The notes: generated by a model from the letters alone, not told the origin. A stretch of DNA of 64,000 nucleotides from Clostridium sp. MSJ-8 (GCF_018918325.1 NZ_JAHLQH010000049.1:152905-216904), one strand, 5' to 3'; positions 28,249-37,193 are shown, counted from the first letter of the stretch. Made by a program: numbers and translations.

Positions 28249-29396
28249 TGAAAATTAAGTCTCACATAGTTAATTTAGTATTACTTATTATATTGATTAT
28301 GTGTGTAGGATATGAGATAGCATACTATAATGAGGCTAAATTTTCAAAAAAGGTTTCGTATTTATATGTGCAGGATTCTAATATAGATGTAAAGTCTATG
28401 CAAAAGTATCTAAAAGATGAAGAGGTAGATAACAGATTTTCATTTGTTGGATTTAAAGAGGAGTCTAATGGAACAGCATACAATATGGAACTTGGCAAAA
28501 ATACAGAGTGTAATGTTATATATTTAGTCGGGAATTCTAATGTTATATTAAATAATACATCCTTGTATTTAGATGATAGTAAAGGGTGTATTGTAGATAA
28601 GAAAGTAGCATATGCATTATTTGGAGATTATAATGTAAAAGGATTAACAATAACATATAATGATATTGAGTATACAATAAGAAATGTTGTAGATAATTTA
28701 GAAAATGCTATAGTCATAGAGGGTGATAGTAATTCTAATATAATGATGGATATAATAGCAGTAGAAAGTGATGATGAAAGTTATACTGAAGAATTTATGA
28801 ATAAATATGGTATAAATGCTATAACAAGTGATAATAACATATATTATAGATTTGCTGAAGGTATGTCTTGTATTTTACTTATTATTATATTGATTATATT
28901 TTTATCTAAACTTATTAGAATTATTATTAAGGACAAAGATAGGCCTATAAAACAACTTATAGACATAGCTATTATAATTATAGTGTGTATGAATTTATAT
29001 AAAGTTGTAGATGTTAATTTTACTATTAATTATAATCTTATACCTAATGAATGGTCAGATTTTGATTATTGGGGAGATATGATAAGAAAATATAGTGAAA
29101 AATATAAGAGTATTATGCTAATGCAGAAATATAATATAGAAATATTTCCTTTCATTAATGCTGCTAAAAGTATAGCTTGTGGAATTATATCTATTGTATT
29201 GTTTTGGACCGTTAAGAATAGGATTAAGGTAGATAATTTGAAGAAGTTATATCTATTAATCGTTTTAACAATGATAATAGAATTTATTGTTATTATAATT
29301 GTTAATAAAAATTATGAACTTAATAGTTCGAGAATTATATATTTATTTCCTTATTATTTTGCTATAAATTATTTTTTAGATAAAAAATTAAGTTAG
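28248..29396 (+). CDS. membrane protein with MacB-like extracellular domain, unusual C-terminus
   Basis: A 382-aa protein. TM1 is at about 7–27. An extracellular domain at about 28–205 contains CIVDKKVAYALFGDYNVKGL followed by YTIRNVVDN, the sort of block found in MacB_PCD domains of ABC exporters. The C-terminal half then has about five hydrophobic segments (206–225, 240–255, 312–328, 342–360 and 364–378), not the three of FtsX permeases. No ATPase follows. The MacB resemblance is my reading of the motif, and the function is unknown. It is the last gene of the operon, followed by repeat element C. Confidence 0.7.
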   Translation: MKIKSHIVNLVLLIILIMCVGYEIAYYNEAKFSKKVSYLYVQDSNIDVKSMQKYLKDEEVDNRFSFVGFKEESNGTAYNMELGKNTECNVIYLVGNSNVILNNTSLYLDDSKGCIVDKKVAYALFGDYNVKGLTITYNDIEYTIRNVVDNLENAIVIEGDSNSNIMMDIIAVESDDESYTEEFMNKYGINAITSDNNIYYRFAEGMSCILLIIILIIFLSKLIRIIIKDKDRPIKQLIDIAIIIIVCMNLYKVVDVNFTINYNLIPNEWSDFDYWGDMIRKYSEKYKSIMLMQKYNIEIFPFINAAKSIACGIISIVLFWTVKNRIKVDNLKKLYLLIVLTMIIEFIVIIIVNKNYELNSSRIIYLFPYYFAINYFLDKKLS

Positions 29397-29584
29397 TGTT
29401 ATTGTTGGATAATTTATATTTCACAATAATTAATATCAAAATTATATGTTCTAAGTAAATAATATAATATGTAAAAAATCCAATGTTATTTAGTTTAATT
29501 AATATTATGTTTGTTATTAGTATCAATATTATATGTTTTCATAAATAGCATAATTTCATTAAGTATTTACTAATATAATAAAAA
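29397..29584. repeat. left arm of palindrome before hairpin C
   Basis: This is the same arm as at 13,150 and 17,645 (ATTGTTGGATAATTTATA, AATTAATATCAAAATTATAT, CCAATGTTATTTAG). It begins within a few bases of the stop at 29396 and runs to hairpin C. No gene is supported. Confidence 0.8.
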
Positions 29585-29663
29585 AGAGTAAAGATCCCTA
29601 AATACTATAAACTCGCTAAAGCTCAGACAGTATAGTATTTTTAACGGGATCTTTACTTTTTTA
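29585..29663 (+). repeat. covarying hairpin element, copy C
   Basis: The core is identical to copy B (outer stem GTAAAGATCCC/GGGATCTTTAC, inner AAATACTATA/TATAGTATTT), here followed by six T's. It would terminate the ABC/HlyD operon. Confidence 0.88.
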
Positions 29664-29986
29664 TTATAAGAAATACTAAATTCTATTATAGATAATTTAC
29701 TTAAAGCAATAATTTGATATTAATTAACTTAAAAAATAAGAAATCAAAAATAAATATATTCAATAATTTTTTATCCTTAAGAACTTTTTTTAAAAAGATA
29801 TTTGCTTAAGTTAATCATATATAGTACAATATTCATAAATGCACATAATATGGCGATAAGCTACATTAATTATAAAAATTTGTATTTCAAATAATTGATG
29901 ATTATATATAATTATTAAGATGTAAGTAATAATGTAAACTAATATTATATGTTATATAGTTTTTTTGCCAGAGTAGGGGGTTAAGT
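29664..29986. other. right arm remnant and AT-rich leader before aroG
   Basis: The right-arm modules AATACTAAATTCTATTATAG and AATTTGATATTAATTAACTT are present to about 29,770. After that the sequence is AT-rich without repeats, genes or a recognisable riboswitch up to the ribosome site (GTAGGGGG) of the DAHP synthase gene. Confidence 0.55.
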
Positions 29987-31018
29987 ATGAGTTTTAATAA
30001 TGTAAGAAAAATTCCATCTCCAGAAGAGATGAGAGAAATGATACCTTTATCTGCAGCATCACAAAAGATAAAGGCAGAAAGAGACGAAGAGATTAAGAAA
30101 ATATTTACTGGGGAAGAAGACAAATTTGTAGTAATTATAGGACCTTGTTCTGCAGACGATGAAGATGCAGTATGTGATTATGTTTCTAGATTAGCTAGAG
30201 TTAATGAACAAGTTAAAGATAAACTATTTATAGTCCCTAGAATATACACTAATAAGCCTAGAACAACAGGTGAAGGATACAAGGGAATGTTACATCAACC
30301 AGATCCATTAAAAGCACCTAACATAATAGAAGGTTTAAAAGCTATTAGAAAGATGTTTGTTAGAGCAATAGAAGAAACTGGATTGACACCAGCTGACGAA
30401 ATGTTATATCCATGTAATCATATCTACTGTGGAGACTTATTATCATATGTAGCTGTAGGTGCTAGAAGTGTAGAAAATCAACAACATAGATTAACTGCAT
30501 CAGGTGTAGATGTACCAGTTGGAATGAAGAATCCAACAAGTGGAGATTTATCAATTATGTTCAATGCTATAAAGGCTGCTAATGGATCTCATGATTTTAT
30601 ATACAAAGACTACGAAGTAAGCACAAATGGTAATCCATATGCTCACTGTATCTTAAGAGGAGCTGTTAATAGATATGGTAACAACATACCTAATTACCAC
30701 TATGAAGATTTAATGAAGACTTTAGAATTATATGATAAGTTTAAGTTAGGAAATCCAGCTGTAGTAGTAGACGCTAACCATTCTAATTCAGGAAAGTTAT
30801 TTGCAGAACAACCAAGAATAGTTAGTGAAGTTCTTCATAGCAGAAACTACAATCCAGACATTAAGAAATTAGTTAAAGGTGTTATGGTAGAAAGTTATAT
30901 AGAAGAAGGAAATCAAAAAGTTGATGGAAACCATGTATATGGAAAATCAATTACAGATCCATGTTTAGGTTGGGAAGCAACAGAAAAATTACTTTATACT
31001 ATAGCAGAACAAGTATAA
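29987..31018 (+). CDS. aroG: DAHP synthase, type I alpha (AroG-like)
   Basis: 3-Deoxy-D-arabino-heptulosonate-7-phosphate synthase (343 aa), first step of the shikimate pathway (PEP plus erythrose 4-phosphate). Family blocks are present: FVVIIGPCSADDEDAV, PRTTGEGYKGM, GARSVENQQHR, VVVDANHSNSGK and VMVESYIEEGNQ. This is the AroFGH subtype, which is commonly feedback-inhibited by an aromatic amino acid. It is monocistronic and closed by the terminator at 31037. The AroG symbol marks subtype, not proven Phe sensitivity. Confidence 0.93.
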   Translation: MSFNNVRKIPSPEEMREMIPLSAASQKIKAERDEEIKKIFTGEEDKFVVIIGPCSADDEDAVCDYVSRLARVNEQVKDKLFIVPRIYTNKPRTTGEGYKGMLHQPDPLKAPNIIEGLKAIRKMFVRAIEETGLTPADEMLYPCNHIYCGDLLSYVAVGARSVENQQHRLTASGVDVPVGMKNPTSGDLSIMFNAIKAANGSHDFIYKDYEVSTNGNPYAHCILRGAVNRYGNNIPNYHYEDLMKTLELYDKFKLGNPAVVVDANHSNSGKLFAEQPRIVSEVLHSRNYNPDIKKLVKGVMVESYIEEGNQKVDGNHVYGKSITDPCLGWEATEKLLYTIAEQV

Positions 31019-31036
31019 TAGACTAATTTGTAAGAT

Positions 31037-31080
31037 AAGGATTATTACAAAATTTACATTTTGCAATAATCCTTAAATTT
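31037..31080 (+). terminator. terminator after aroG
   Basis: AAGGATTATTACAAAATT pairs with a near-mirror sequence ending CAATAATCCTT, a 17-bp stem with one G·T. The T tail is weak (AAATTTATG). Confidence 0.8.
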
Positions 31081-31315
31081 ATGCATTTAACCTCTAGGAA
31101 AGCATATGAATTTTATAACATAATCGCTTTTATACTTTTCCTAATAAGGATGATGCTATAATAGTTGAATATATAATTATAAATATAGTATAATATGTAA
31201 GTATGGCGTCTGTGAAAGTGGAGAAAATATATAATAATGTTTATGTTTATAATAAATAGAATACAGGAAATATTATAATATACAATTATAAGATAAAGTT
31301 ATGGAAGGTGATTTA
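31081..31315. other. leader/promoter region of suf-like operon
   Basis: AT-rich, with TATAATA-like hexamers near 31,157 and 31,190. AGGAAAGCATATG and CTTTTCCTAATAAGG stretches form a short imperfect inversion near 31,096–31,147. No gene or known riboswitch is recognised. The ribosome site GGAAGGTGAT precedes the next gene. Confidence 0.45.
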
Positions 31316-32047
31316 ATGATAAAGTTAGTAGATGTATCATATATAACTGAAGATAAATTTCAGATACTTAATAACATTAATCTTACTATAGATGATTCGA
31401 AATTTGTAGTTATAACTGGCCCTAATGGTGGAGGAAAATCTACATTAGCAAAAGTTATAGTAGGCATCATTAAACCAACATCTGGAAAGATATATTTTAA
31501 TGATATAGATATTACAGATATGAGTATTACAGAAAGAGCGAAGCTTGGAATTAGTTTTGCATTTCAACAACCAGTTAGATTTAAGGGGATTACAGTTAGA
31601 GACCTTATTACATTAGCAGCTAATAGGGAGATTTCAACTGAAGAAATTAATTCTTATTTAAATAAAGTTGGGTTAGATGGAGAAGAGTATATTGATCGTG
31701 AAGTAAATAGTAGTTTATCTGGTGGAGAAATGAAAAGAATAGAAATTGCAATGGTTATGGCAAAGGATACTAAGCTATATGTTTTCGATGAACCAGAAGC
31801 TGGAATAGATATATGGAGTTTCAAGAATCTTATATCTGTATTTACAGAAATGAGAAAGAATAACAAGTCTAATTCAATGATTATTATTTCACATCAAGAG
31901 AGAATAATGGATATTGCAGATGATATAGTTGTAATTAGTGAAGGAAAAGTAATATCTCATGATAGTAGAGAAGAAATATTACCATGTTTATTAGAAGGAA
32001 CTAATAGACAATGTTGCAAGAAGAATACTTTGGAGGTGCAAAAATAA
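31316..32047 (+). CDS. sufC: SufC-like Fe–S assembly ATPase
   Basis: A 243-aa ABC ATPase: Walker A GPNGGGKST (residues 35–43), signature LSGGEMKR and Walker B KLYVFDEPEAGID. The Q-loop region (FAFQQPVRFKGITVRDL) and overall length are SufC-like. It powers Fe–S cluster assembly with SufB. I start at the ATG at 31316 after GGAAGGTGAT, not at the in-frame ATG at 31301. Its stop overlaps the next start (TAATG). No sufS, sufU or sufD lies nearby, which suggests a minimal two-gene system. Confidence 0.85.
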   Translation: MIKLVDVSYITEDKFQILNNINLTIDDSKFVVITGPNGGGKSTLAKVIVGIIKPTSGKIYFNDIDITDMSITERAKLGISFAFQQPVRFKGITVRDLITLAANREISTEEINSYLNKVGLDGEEYIDREVNSSLSGGEMKRIEIAMVMAKDTKLYVFDEPEAGIDIWSFKNLISVFTEMRKNNKSNSMIIISHQERIMDIADDIVVISEGKVISHDSREEILPCLLEGTNRQCCKKNTLEVQK

Positions 32048-32964
32048 TGGATAAAGTAACTAAAAGCTTGATTCAGATTGTATCTGATATAGATGGAACA
32101 CCTCAAGGTGCATATAATATAAGAGAAAATGGAGAGTGTGCGGGAAGACATACTACTGAGCATATAGATATTATTCCAAAGCAAGATAAATCAGGAATAG
32201 ACATTAAGATAAAAGGTGATACTAAAGGGGAAACAGTATATATACCTGCACTTGTAACTCATGAAAATGTAAAGGATATAGTGTATAATGACTTCTATAT
32301 AGAAGAAGGAGCTGATGTTATCATATCAGCTGGATGTGGTATACACAATGATGGATGTGGTACATCAGAACATAATGGAATACATAGATTCTATGTTGGG
32401 AAAAATGCACATGTAGTATATTTAGAAAAGCATATAGGAACTGGTGATGGAGAAGGAAAGAGAATTATTAATCCAGTAACTTATGCAGAAATTGAAGAAA
32501 ATGGTTACCTTGAAATGGATACAGTTCAGATAGGTGGAGTAGATTCTACTAAGAGAGAGTGCAAGGCTATACTGAAGAACGGAGCTAAACTTATAGTTAA
32601 AGAGAAGATTATGACACATGGTAATCAATTTGCAGAAACAAGCTTTGATTTGGATTTAGATGGAGAAGAGTCAGGTGCTAACTTGATATCTAGATCGGTA
32701 GCTAAGGGTAATTCAACTCAGAGATTTTTATCTAAGATAAATGGAAATGCAAAATGTACAGGACATTCAGAATGTGATGCTATTATAATGGATAATGCAA
32801 AAGTGACTGCTATACCTGAGATAACAGCTAATAATATAGATGCATCTCTTATTCATGAAGCAGCTATAGGTAAAATAGCAGGTGAACAAATAATTAAATT
32901 AATGACTCTTGGACTAACTGAAGAAGAAGCAGAAGCAAGAATAGTTGAAGGTTTTATGGAGTAA
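32047..32964 (+). CDS. sufB: SufB/SufD-family scaffold protein
   Basis: At 305 aa it is shorter than classical SufB. The β-helix core is present (SAGCGIHNDGCGTSEHNGIH, then HVVYLEKHIGTGDGEGKRI), and the C-terminal part has ECDAIIMDNAKVTAIPEI and HEAAIGKIAGEQIIKLM, the SufBD signature. Cysteines and histidines in these motifs could ligate a cluster. It is translationally coupled to sufC and closed by a terminator. Its size and solitary SufCB pairing match the minimal SUF-like (SMS) systems described in anaerobes. Confidence 0.85.
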   Translation: MDKVTKSLIQIVSDIDGTPQGAYNIRENGECAGRHTTEHIDIIPKQDKSGIDIKIKGDTKGETVYIPALVTHENVKDIVYNDFYIEEGADVIISAGCGIHNDGCGTSEHNGIHRFYVGKNAHVVYLEKHIGTGDGEGKRIINPVTYAEIEENGYLEMDTVQIGGVDSTKRECKAILKNGAKLIVKEKIMTHGNQFAETSFDLDLDGEESGANLISRSVAKGNSTQRFLSKINGNAKCTGHSECDAIIMDNAKVTAIPEITANNIDASLIHEAAIGKIAGEQIIKLMTLGLTEEEAEARIVEGFME

Positions 32965-32972
32965 AAAATATA

Positions 32973-33012
32973 AGGCATAGCCATAAAGAATATGTATGGC
33001 TATGCCTTTTTG
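32973..33012 (+). terminator. terminator after sufB-like gene
   Basis: AGGCATAGCCATA pairs with TATGGCTATGCCT around a loop of about 11 nt, followed by five T's. Confidence 0.9.
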
Positions 33013-33057
33013 TTTTATGATATGTAATTTGTGTAAAAAAAATCTCTTATTATAACA

Positions 33058-33088
33058 AATAGCAGAATAGTATTATATTCTGCTATTT
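33058..33088 (-). terminator. terminator of the 33.1-kb lipoprotein gene
   Basis: AAATAGCAGAAT and its complement ATTCTGCTATTT surround a 7-nt loop, 17 bp past the stop on the minus strand. The stem is symmetrical, so it could also stop transcription from the plus strand. Confidence 0.75.
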
Positions 33089-33104
33089 TAAATGTTAATA
33101 TTAA

Positions 33105-33731
33105 TTACTTCATTTGAAGAGTTTCAGTCATGATTTGACCAACTAATGCAGGATCTGGATCTACATTGTCTCCGATATTAGTAGTAGTAATAACTACTGT
33201 TGAATCTCCTAATAAAGGCATAAATTGTTTCATATGCATAGTTACATCTGCTTGAGTTACATCATATTCCATTACAAAAACATCAAATTTTTCTGTAGAA
33301 AAATCAGAAAAATTGAAGTTAGTAGCTGAAGAAAATTGAGAAGTAATTTGTTCTTCTAAGCTGCTTTTTATATCATAATAATCATTTATATTTGTACTTC
33401 CACTAACATCTTGTATAAGTATGTTAACACTTGAAGTTCCAGTTGTAGTATCTGCAGCAGCTGGATAATATAAATAATGACTAGAAGCAGTTATTTCTTG
33501 TTCAGTCCAATTGGCAGGTACTTTAAATGAACATTTGTCTAAATTAATATCTTGTGTATCATAAGTGATATCTGTAGTTGTAACTTTTTTGCTTGAAGTT
33601 TCTTCTACTTTTTTGCCTGAATTTGATGTGCTTCCTTTTTTATCATTAGAATCTCCACAACCAGTTAACATAACAGTAGTAAGTGCTGCCATAGCAAAAA
33701 TAGCTATTCTTTTTAATAATTTATTTTTCAT
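33105..33731 (-). CDS. lipoprotein, PsbP/DUF1795-like
   Basis: A 208-aa lipoprotein with signal peptide and lipobox MLTGC (Cys about 25), then a Ser/Lys-rich linker (to about 50). One globular domain follows, starting LDKCSFKVPANWTEQE and ending with TETLQMK. The FKVPANWxxxE start and the late FSTEKFDVFVMEYDVTQ strand pair resemble PsbP/DUF1795-like surface domains. The role is unknown. It is monocistronic. Confidence 0.72.
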   Translation of the reverse strand: MKNKLLKRIAIFAMAALTTVMLTGCGDSNDKKGSTSNSGKKVEETSSKKVTTTDITYDTQDINLDKCSFKVPANWTEQEITASSHYLYYPAAADTTTGTSSVNILIQDVSGSTNINDYYDIKSSLEEQITSQFSSATNFNFSDFSTEKFDVFVMEYDVTQADVTMHMKQFMPLLGDSTVVITTTNIGDNVDPDPALVGQIMTETLQMK

Positions 33732-33824
33732 AAAATCCCCCTATTAAGTATAAAATTTAAAATACCTTAAAATAATATCATATTAAGTAAAAAAATACAA
33801 ATATTAATTTGTAAAGAGTAAAAA

Positions 33825-33855
33825 AACGCGATAATCATACAAGATTATCGCGTTA
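33825..33855 (-). terminator. terminator of the amylase gene
   Basis: AACGCGATAATC and GATTATCGCGTT form a perfect 12-bp stem with a 6-nt loop. On the minus strand it is followed by TTTTTT, 12 bp after the amylase stop. Confidence 0.92.
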
Positions 33856-33866
33856 AATAAATGATT

Positions 33867-35690
33867 TTATAGAAAAGAAGTTAATTCGAAATAGTCATTA
33901 AGTAATAAATCATTTGTGTTTATATTAGGTTTTACACATTTTATAATGTTGTTTTCAAATAGCATAGCAGTATGTTCTGTATAGTATGCACCAGGTGTAT
34001 AAGCCATAGGTAACTGATTATAACCATCACTAAATATTACTTGAGTATTGGAAGTTTTAAATTCTTCTGGAATTTCACAGACAAATTTATCGTTTATATT
34101 ATCTTTTTTCATTTCAACGCCTGGCCAAGGTGCTACATATTTATCATTTACATATATATAAGCAAATATTTTATCGCCCCAGTTAGATGGTTTAGTAGCA
34201 TATATGCAGCCTTCTACAAAACCTCTGTTTATGAAGTTATGTTTTTTCTTTACATTTACCTTAGATGAAATTTCTTCATATGCAACTGCAACTGATCTAC
34301 CATCTATTTCAGCATGCATTTTTCCGTTTGATACTATAATCTTTCTTCCTGATAATCTATCAGTATATTCTCCATCTTTTAAGTTTGTTTCTGTGTCTAT
34401 AATAGCATAATTATTAGATAAATTAATTATTGATACACCAGTTGTACCACGTTCTATTAGAAATACAGAGTTATTATTAAGTATTCTTATATACTCATTG
34501 CTTCCAGAAAATTTGTTATGAAATCTGTTTATTTCTGAAACTTTTTTATCTTGCCATGATAAGTTACTAGTTTCTCCAATTCTTCCATGTAAACCGTTTG
34601 AAGGACGACAGAAGAATAGAGGAACTGAATCAGCACGAGAAGCTACAATACACCATCCTAATAAAATGTTCTCATCAGATATTCTGTCTGATTTTCTACC
34701 ATAATCACCAGCATAAGTATCATGTGATTCAACCCATGTTACAAAGTTCTTAGCTATATCGTTTTTACAATAGAATTGAGCAAGACCTGCATTACAGTTT
34801 GTAACAGCGTCTATAACATTCCATCCATAAACGTTATCTGTAACCTTAAGATATTTTGAGTAGTTTTTGATGTCTGTTCCGCATTCATTTAATATTTCAC
34901 CGTATATAAATGCGTTATTATCTTTGTTTTTTATACCTGAAGTAACAGATGGCCAATAATCACTTGAAATATAATCTTCAGGTAGTTCTATATGTTTAGC
35001 AGCATCAAAGCGGAAACCAGAAGCTCCTAAATCTTGAAGTCTATTTAAAAAATTAATTATTATTTTTTGAAGATCTTTGTTTGCTGTGTTTAAACCAGGC
35101 ATACCTATTGCACCTTGAGTCATAGAAGTTCTGTCAAAGTCGTTATTATTAAAAGCACCATTGCTTTCTGCATGCCAGAAGTTATCGTTATCTCTTAAAT
35201 AAGAAGGAATTCTATCGCATCTATCCCATTTTGCATGATTTCCTTTACCTGTGTTATTAGCTAAATGATTAGTAACTACATCAACTATTATTTTTATTCC
35301 ATATTTATTTGCTTCTTCGCACATAGCTCTGAAGTCATCTTCAGTTCCTAATGAATTTCCTATAGTAAAGTCAACTGGTTGATAAAATTGCCACCAATCT
35401 CCAGTATATGATAAATTGTCATTTTTAGTGGGTTGTACTGGAGAAACTTGAATACTAGAAAATCCAGCTTTAGCTATGTTTACAATATTATTCTTAACAT
35501 CATTAAATAACCAATTCCAAGCGTGAAATATAACTCCATCTTCGCTCTTTTTAGCTAAGTTATATTTGTTTTGTTCATATAGTTTTAAAGCTTCTTTAAA
35601 TTTATTATAATGTACTAATGAGTCAGTATTATTCTTCTTTAATTCATCAAGTGTTACGTTTAAACTATCTCTCTCTTTAATATTTATCAA
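33867..35690 (-). CDS. GH13 alpha-amylase family enzyme, no signal peptide
   Basis: A 607-aa glycoside hydrolase. GH13 motifs: DVVTNH (137–142), GFRFDAAKH with nucleophile D229, acid/base E265 (YGEIL) and SHD with D324. A β-sandwich C-domain follows, then from about residue 485 a starch-binding-like module (IYATKPSNWGDKIFAYIYVN...APWPG) of CBM25/26 type. No signal peptide is visible, so it is probably cytosolic and acts on glycogen or imported maltodextrin. The ribosome site is AAGGAGGG. A promoter lies at 35770–35797. Confidence 0.88.
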   Translation of the reverse strand: MINIKERDSLNVTLDELKKNNTDSLVHYNKFKEALKLYEQNKYNLAKKSEDGVIFHAWNWLFNDVKNNIVNIAKAGFSSIQVSPVQPTKNDNLSYTGDWWQFYQPVDFTIGNSLGTEDDFRAMCEEANKYGIKIIVDVVTNHLANNTGKGNHAKWDRCDRIPSYLRDNDNFWHAESNGAFNNNDFDRTSMTQGAIGMPGLNTANKDLQKIIINFLNRLQDLGASGFRFDAAKHIELPEDYISSDYWPSVTSGIKNKDNNAFIYGEILNECGTDIKNYSKYLKVTDNVYGWNVIDAVTNCNAGLAQFYCKNDIAKNFVTWVESHDTYAGDYGRKSDRISDENILLGWCIVASRADSVPLFFCRPSNGLHGRIGETSNLSWQDKKVSEINRFHNKFSGSNEYIRILNNNSVFLIERGTTGVSIINLSNNYAIIDTETNLKDGEYTDRLSGRKIIVSNGKMHAEIDGRSVAVAYEEISSKVNVKKKHNFINRGFVEGCIYATKPSNWGDKIFAYIYVNDKYVAPWPGVEMKKDNINDKFVCEIPEEFKTSNTQVIFSDGYNQLPMAYTPGAYYTEHTAMLFENNIIKCVKPNINTNDLLLNDYFELTSFL

Positions 35691-35731
35691 GGTAATCCCT
35701 CCTTATTAGTTAAGAAAAGCTTTACATGATG

Positions 35732-35739
35732 TAGCGCTA
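35732..35739. promoter_or_regulatory. candidate operator downstream of the amylase promoter
   Basis: TAGCGCTA sits between the -10 box and the gene, and AGCGCTAAATGC is echoed by AGCGCTAAAGCA at 35882–35893. LacI/GalR-type repressors use such palindromes with a central CG. Two copies about 150 bp apart straddle the promoter and could support looping. Confidence 0.35.
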
Positions 35740-35769
35740 AATGCTAATCTCATAATTATCTATACACTT

Positions 35770-35797
35770 ATTATACAGCAAAATGTAAATAAATCAA
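35770..35797 (-). promoter_or_regulatory. sigma-A-type promoter of the amylase gene
   Basis: On the minus strand, TTGATT (35797–35792) and TGTATAAT (core 35775–35770) are separated by 16 bp, with an extended TG. The start site would fall about 70 bp before the ATG. Confidence 0.6.
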
Positions 35798-35799
35798 GA

Positions 35800-36057
35800 A
35801 AAAAGTAAATAAAATGTTAACAATATGAATAAAATGATAAAAATTCTATAATTGTAATGAAAAAAGTCAAAAAATAAAAGAAGCGCTAAAGCAAGTTATA
35901 TTGATGATTATAGCCATTTGAAGAAAAAATATACATGTTGAGTGAAAAAAATAAAAATATTAAAATATGTTAATAAAGTTTATAAATTTTACGCTATTTA
36001 AAGTGAACATAGTAATGCACGATAAATAAATATAAATAATAAGAAGGTGAGAGAATT
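35800..36057. other. intergenic DNA between divergent genes
   Basis: Very AT-rich. It holds the second AGCGCTAAA copy at 35882 and a GAAGGTGAGAG ribosome site at 36,041–36,051 for the next gene. No small gene or structured RNA is recognised. Confidence 0.4.
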
Positions 36058-37017
36058 TTGAAGGAAAATAAATTTTATGGTGCATATAATAATAGAATAA
36101 AAAAAGATATAAATGATAAAGCTATAGGAAAAATAATAGAAAAAAGTGAAACATTAAAAAGACTTAGTGAAACAATAACTAAGATGAAACCTCAGAGAAT
36201 AGATGCTGGAGAGGAGTATATGTTATCTACTGAAGCTGAAGATGTAATGGGAGAAATAAAAACTAGTGATGTATATATAAACATAGAAATAGAAGATAGT
36301 TTTTCTAAATACAAAAGAGATCAATGGCTTGCTTTTAGTAAATTATTATATGAAAATGGTTTCTATGATAATATGTCTGATGAAGAAGTTAGGGACATGG
36401 AATTTAAACTTATTAAAATAACAGATCCTTTGGATAGCATTGCAAAAGATGATGAAGATATATATTGTGACATAGAAGAAATATTATCATCTTATTGTGC
36501 TAATATGGAGCTTGAATCTTCTGTGTGTGCACTTAGATATTTCAGCAACAAATATATAAAAGATGGATTAAAAGAAAAATTCGATAAATTAATAGAAGAA
36601 TATCATACACATAATTCGCTTATTTTATCTAATTATAAATCACCAGTTGAAAACTTTGAGCTTGCTAGAGCAAAGGTTTTAGAAAAGAGTAAAGATATAT
36701 TAGAGCTTACAAGAAAGAAGATGGAACATCCTAATATGCCTCTTAGTCAACCTGTTGCTGAATTAGAAGCAGCTTATATATTAGGTAAAGGAGTTGCTTC
36801 AAAAGAACTTATTAAGAAGCAAAATCATAAATATGAAGATATATTTAATGAGATAATAACTAATAAAAAGAATGTAGAAACTGCTATAGATGAAGTAAAA
36901 GACAGTTTGGTTATTTTTATATCTAAAGGTGGAAAAAATGAAGTGGCGAAAAGTTTAGTTGCTAATAGATCGAAAACCACATTTAATAGAGTATTAGATT
37001 ATTGGAAAAACTTATAG
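36058..37017 (+). CDS. hypothetical helical protein, TTG start
   Basis: A 319-aa, strongly acidic/basic mixed, mostly helical soluble protein. No family is recognised. The TTG start fits a GAAGGTGAG ribosome site 7 nt away, and no in-frame ATG exists for the first 50 codons. It has no signal peptide. It stands alone with a terminator 22 bp downstream. Confidence 0.7.
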   Translation: MKENKFYGAYNNRIKKDINDKAIGKIIEKSETLKRLSETITKMKPQRIDAGEEYMLSTEAEDVMGEIKTSDVYINIEIEDSFSKYKRDQWLAFSKLLYENGFYDNMSDEEVRDMEFKLIKITDPLDSIAKDDEDIYCDIEEILSSYCANMELESSVCALRYFSNKYIKDGLKEKFDKLIEEYHTHNSLILSNYKSPVENFELARAKVLEKSKDILELTRKKMEHPNMPLSQPVAELEAAYILGKGVASKELIKKQNHKYEDIFNEIITNKKNVETAIDEVKDSLVIFISKGGKNEVAKSLVANRSKTTFNRVLDYWKNL

Positions 37018-37038
37018 AAAATATGTTATTATAATATA

Positions 37039-37084
37039 AAAAATCGATAAGGCTATTATATAATGAAGCGCTATCGATTTTTTA
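37039..37084 (+). terminator. terminator after the 36-kb hypothetical gene
   Basis: AAAAATCGATA and TATCGATTTTT flank a loop of about 20 nt, followed by T's. The T run doubles as the 5' arm of the inverted repeat at 37078–37173. Confidence 0.78.
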
Positions 37085-37173
37085 ACGTCTTTACTAATGA
37101 ATATAATTTAAAGTCACTAAAAATTAGCTTTTATGCTTATGAGATTTTTATATTTTTCCTAGACGTTAAAAAA
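37078..37173. repeat. 13-bp perfect inverted repeat around a 70-nt interior
   Basis: TTTTTTAACGTCT (37078–37090) and AGACGTTAAAAAA (37161–37173) match perfectly. The left arm shares the T run of the preceding terminator and the right arm ends shortly before the CGGAGG of the HAD gene. Only one copy occurs in the window. Confidence 0.7.
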
Positions 37174-37193
37174 CATATAACGGAGGTAAGCAG

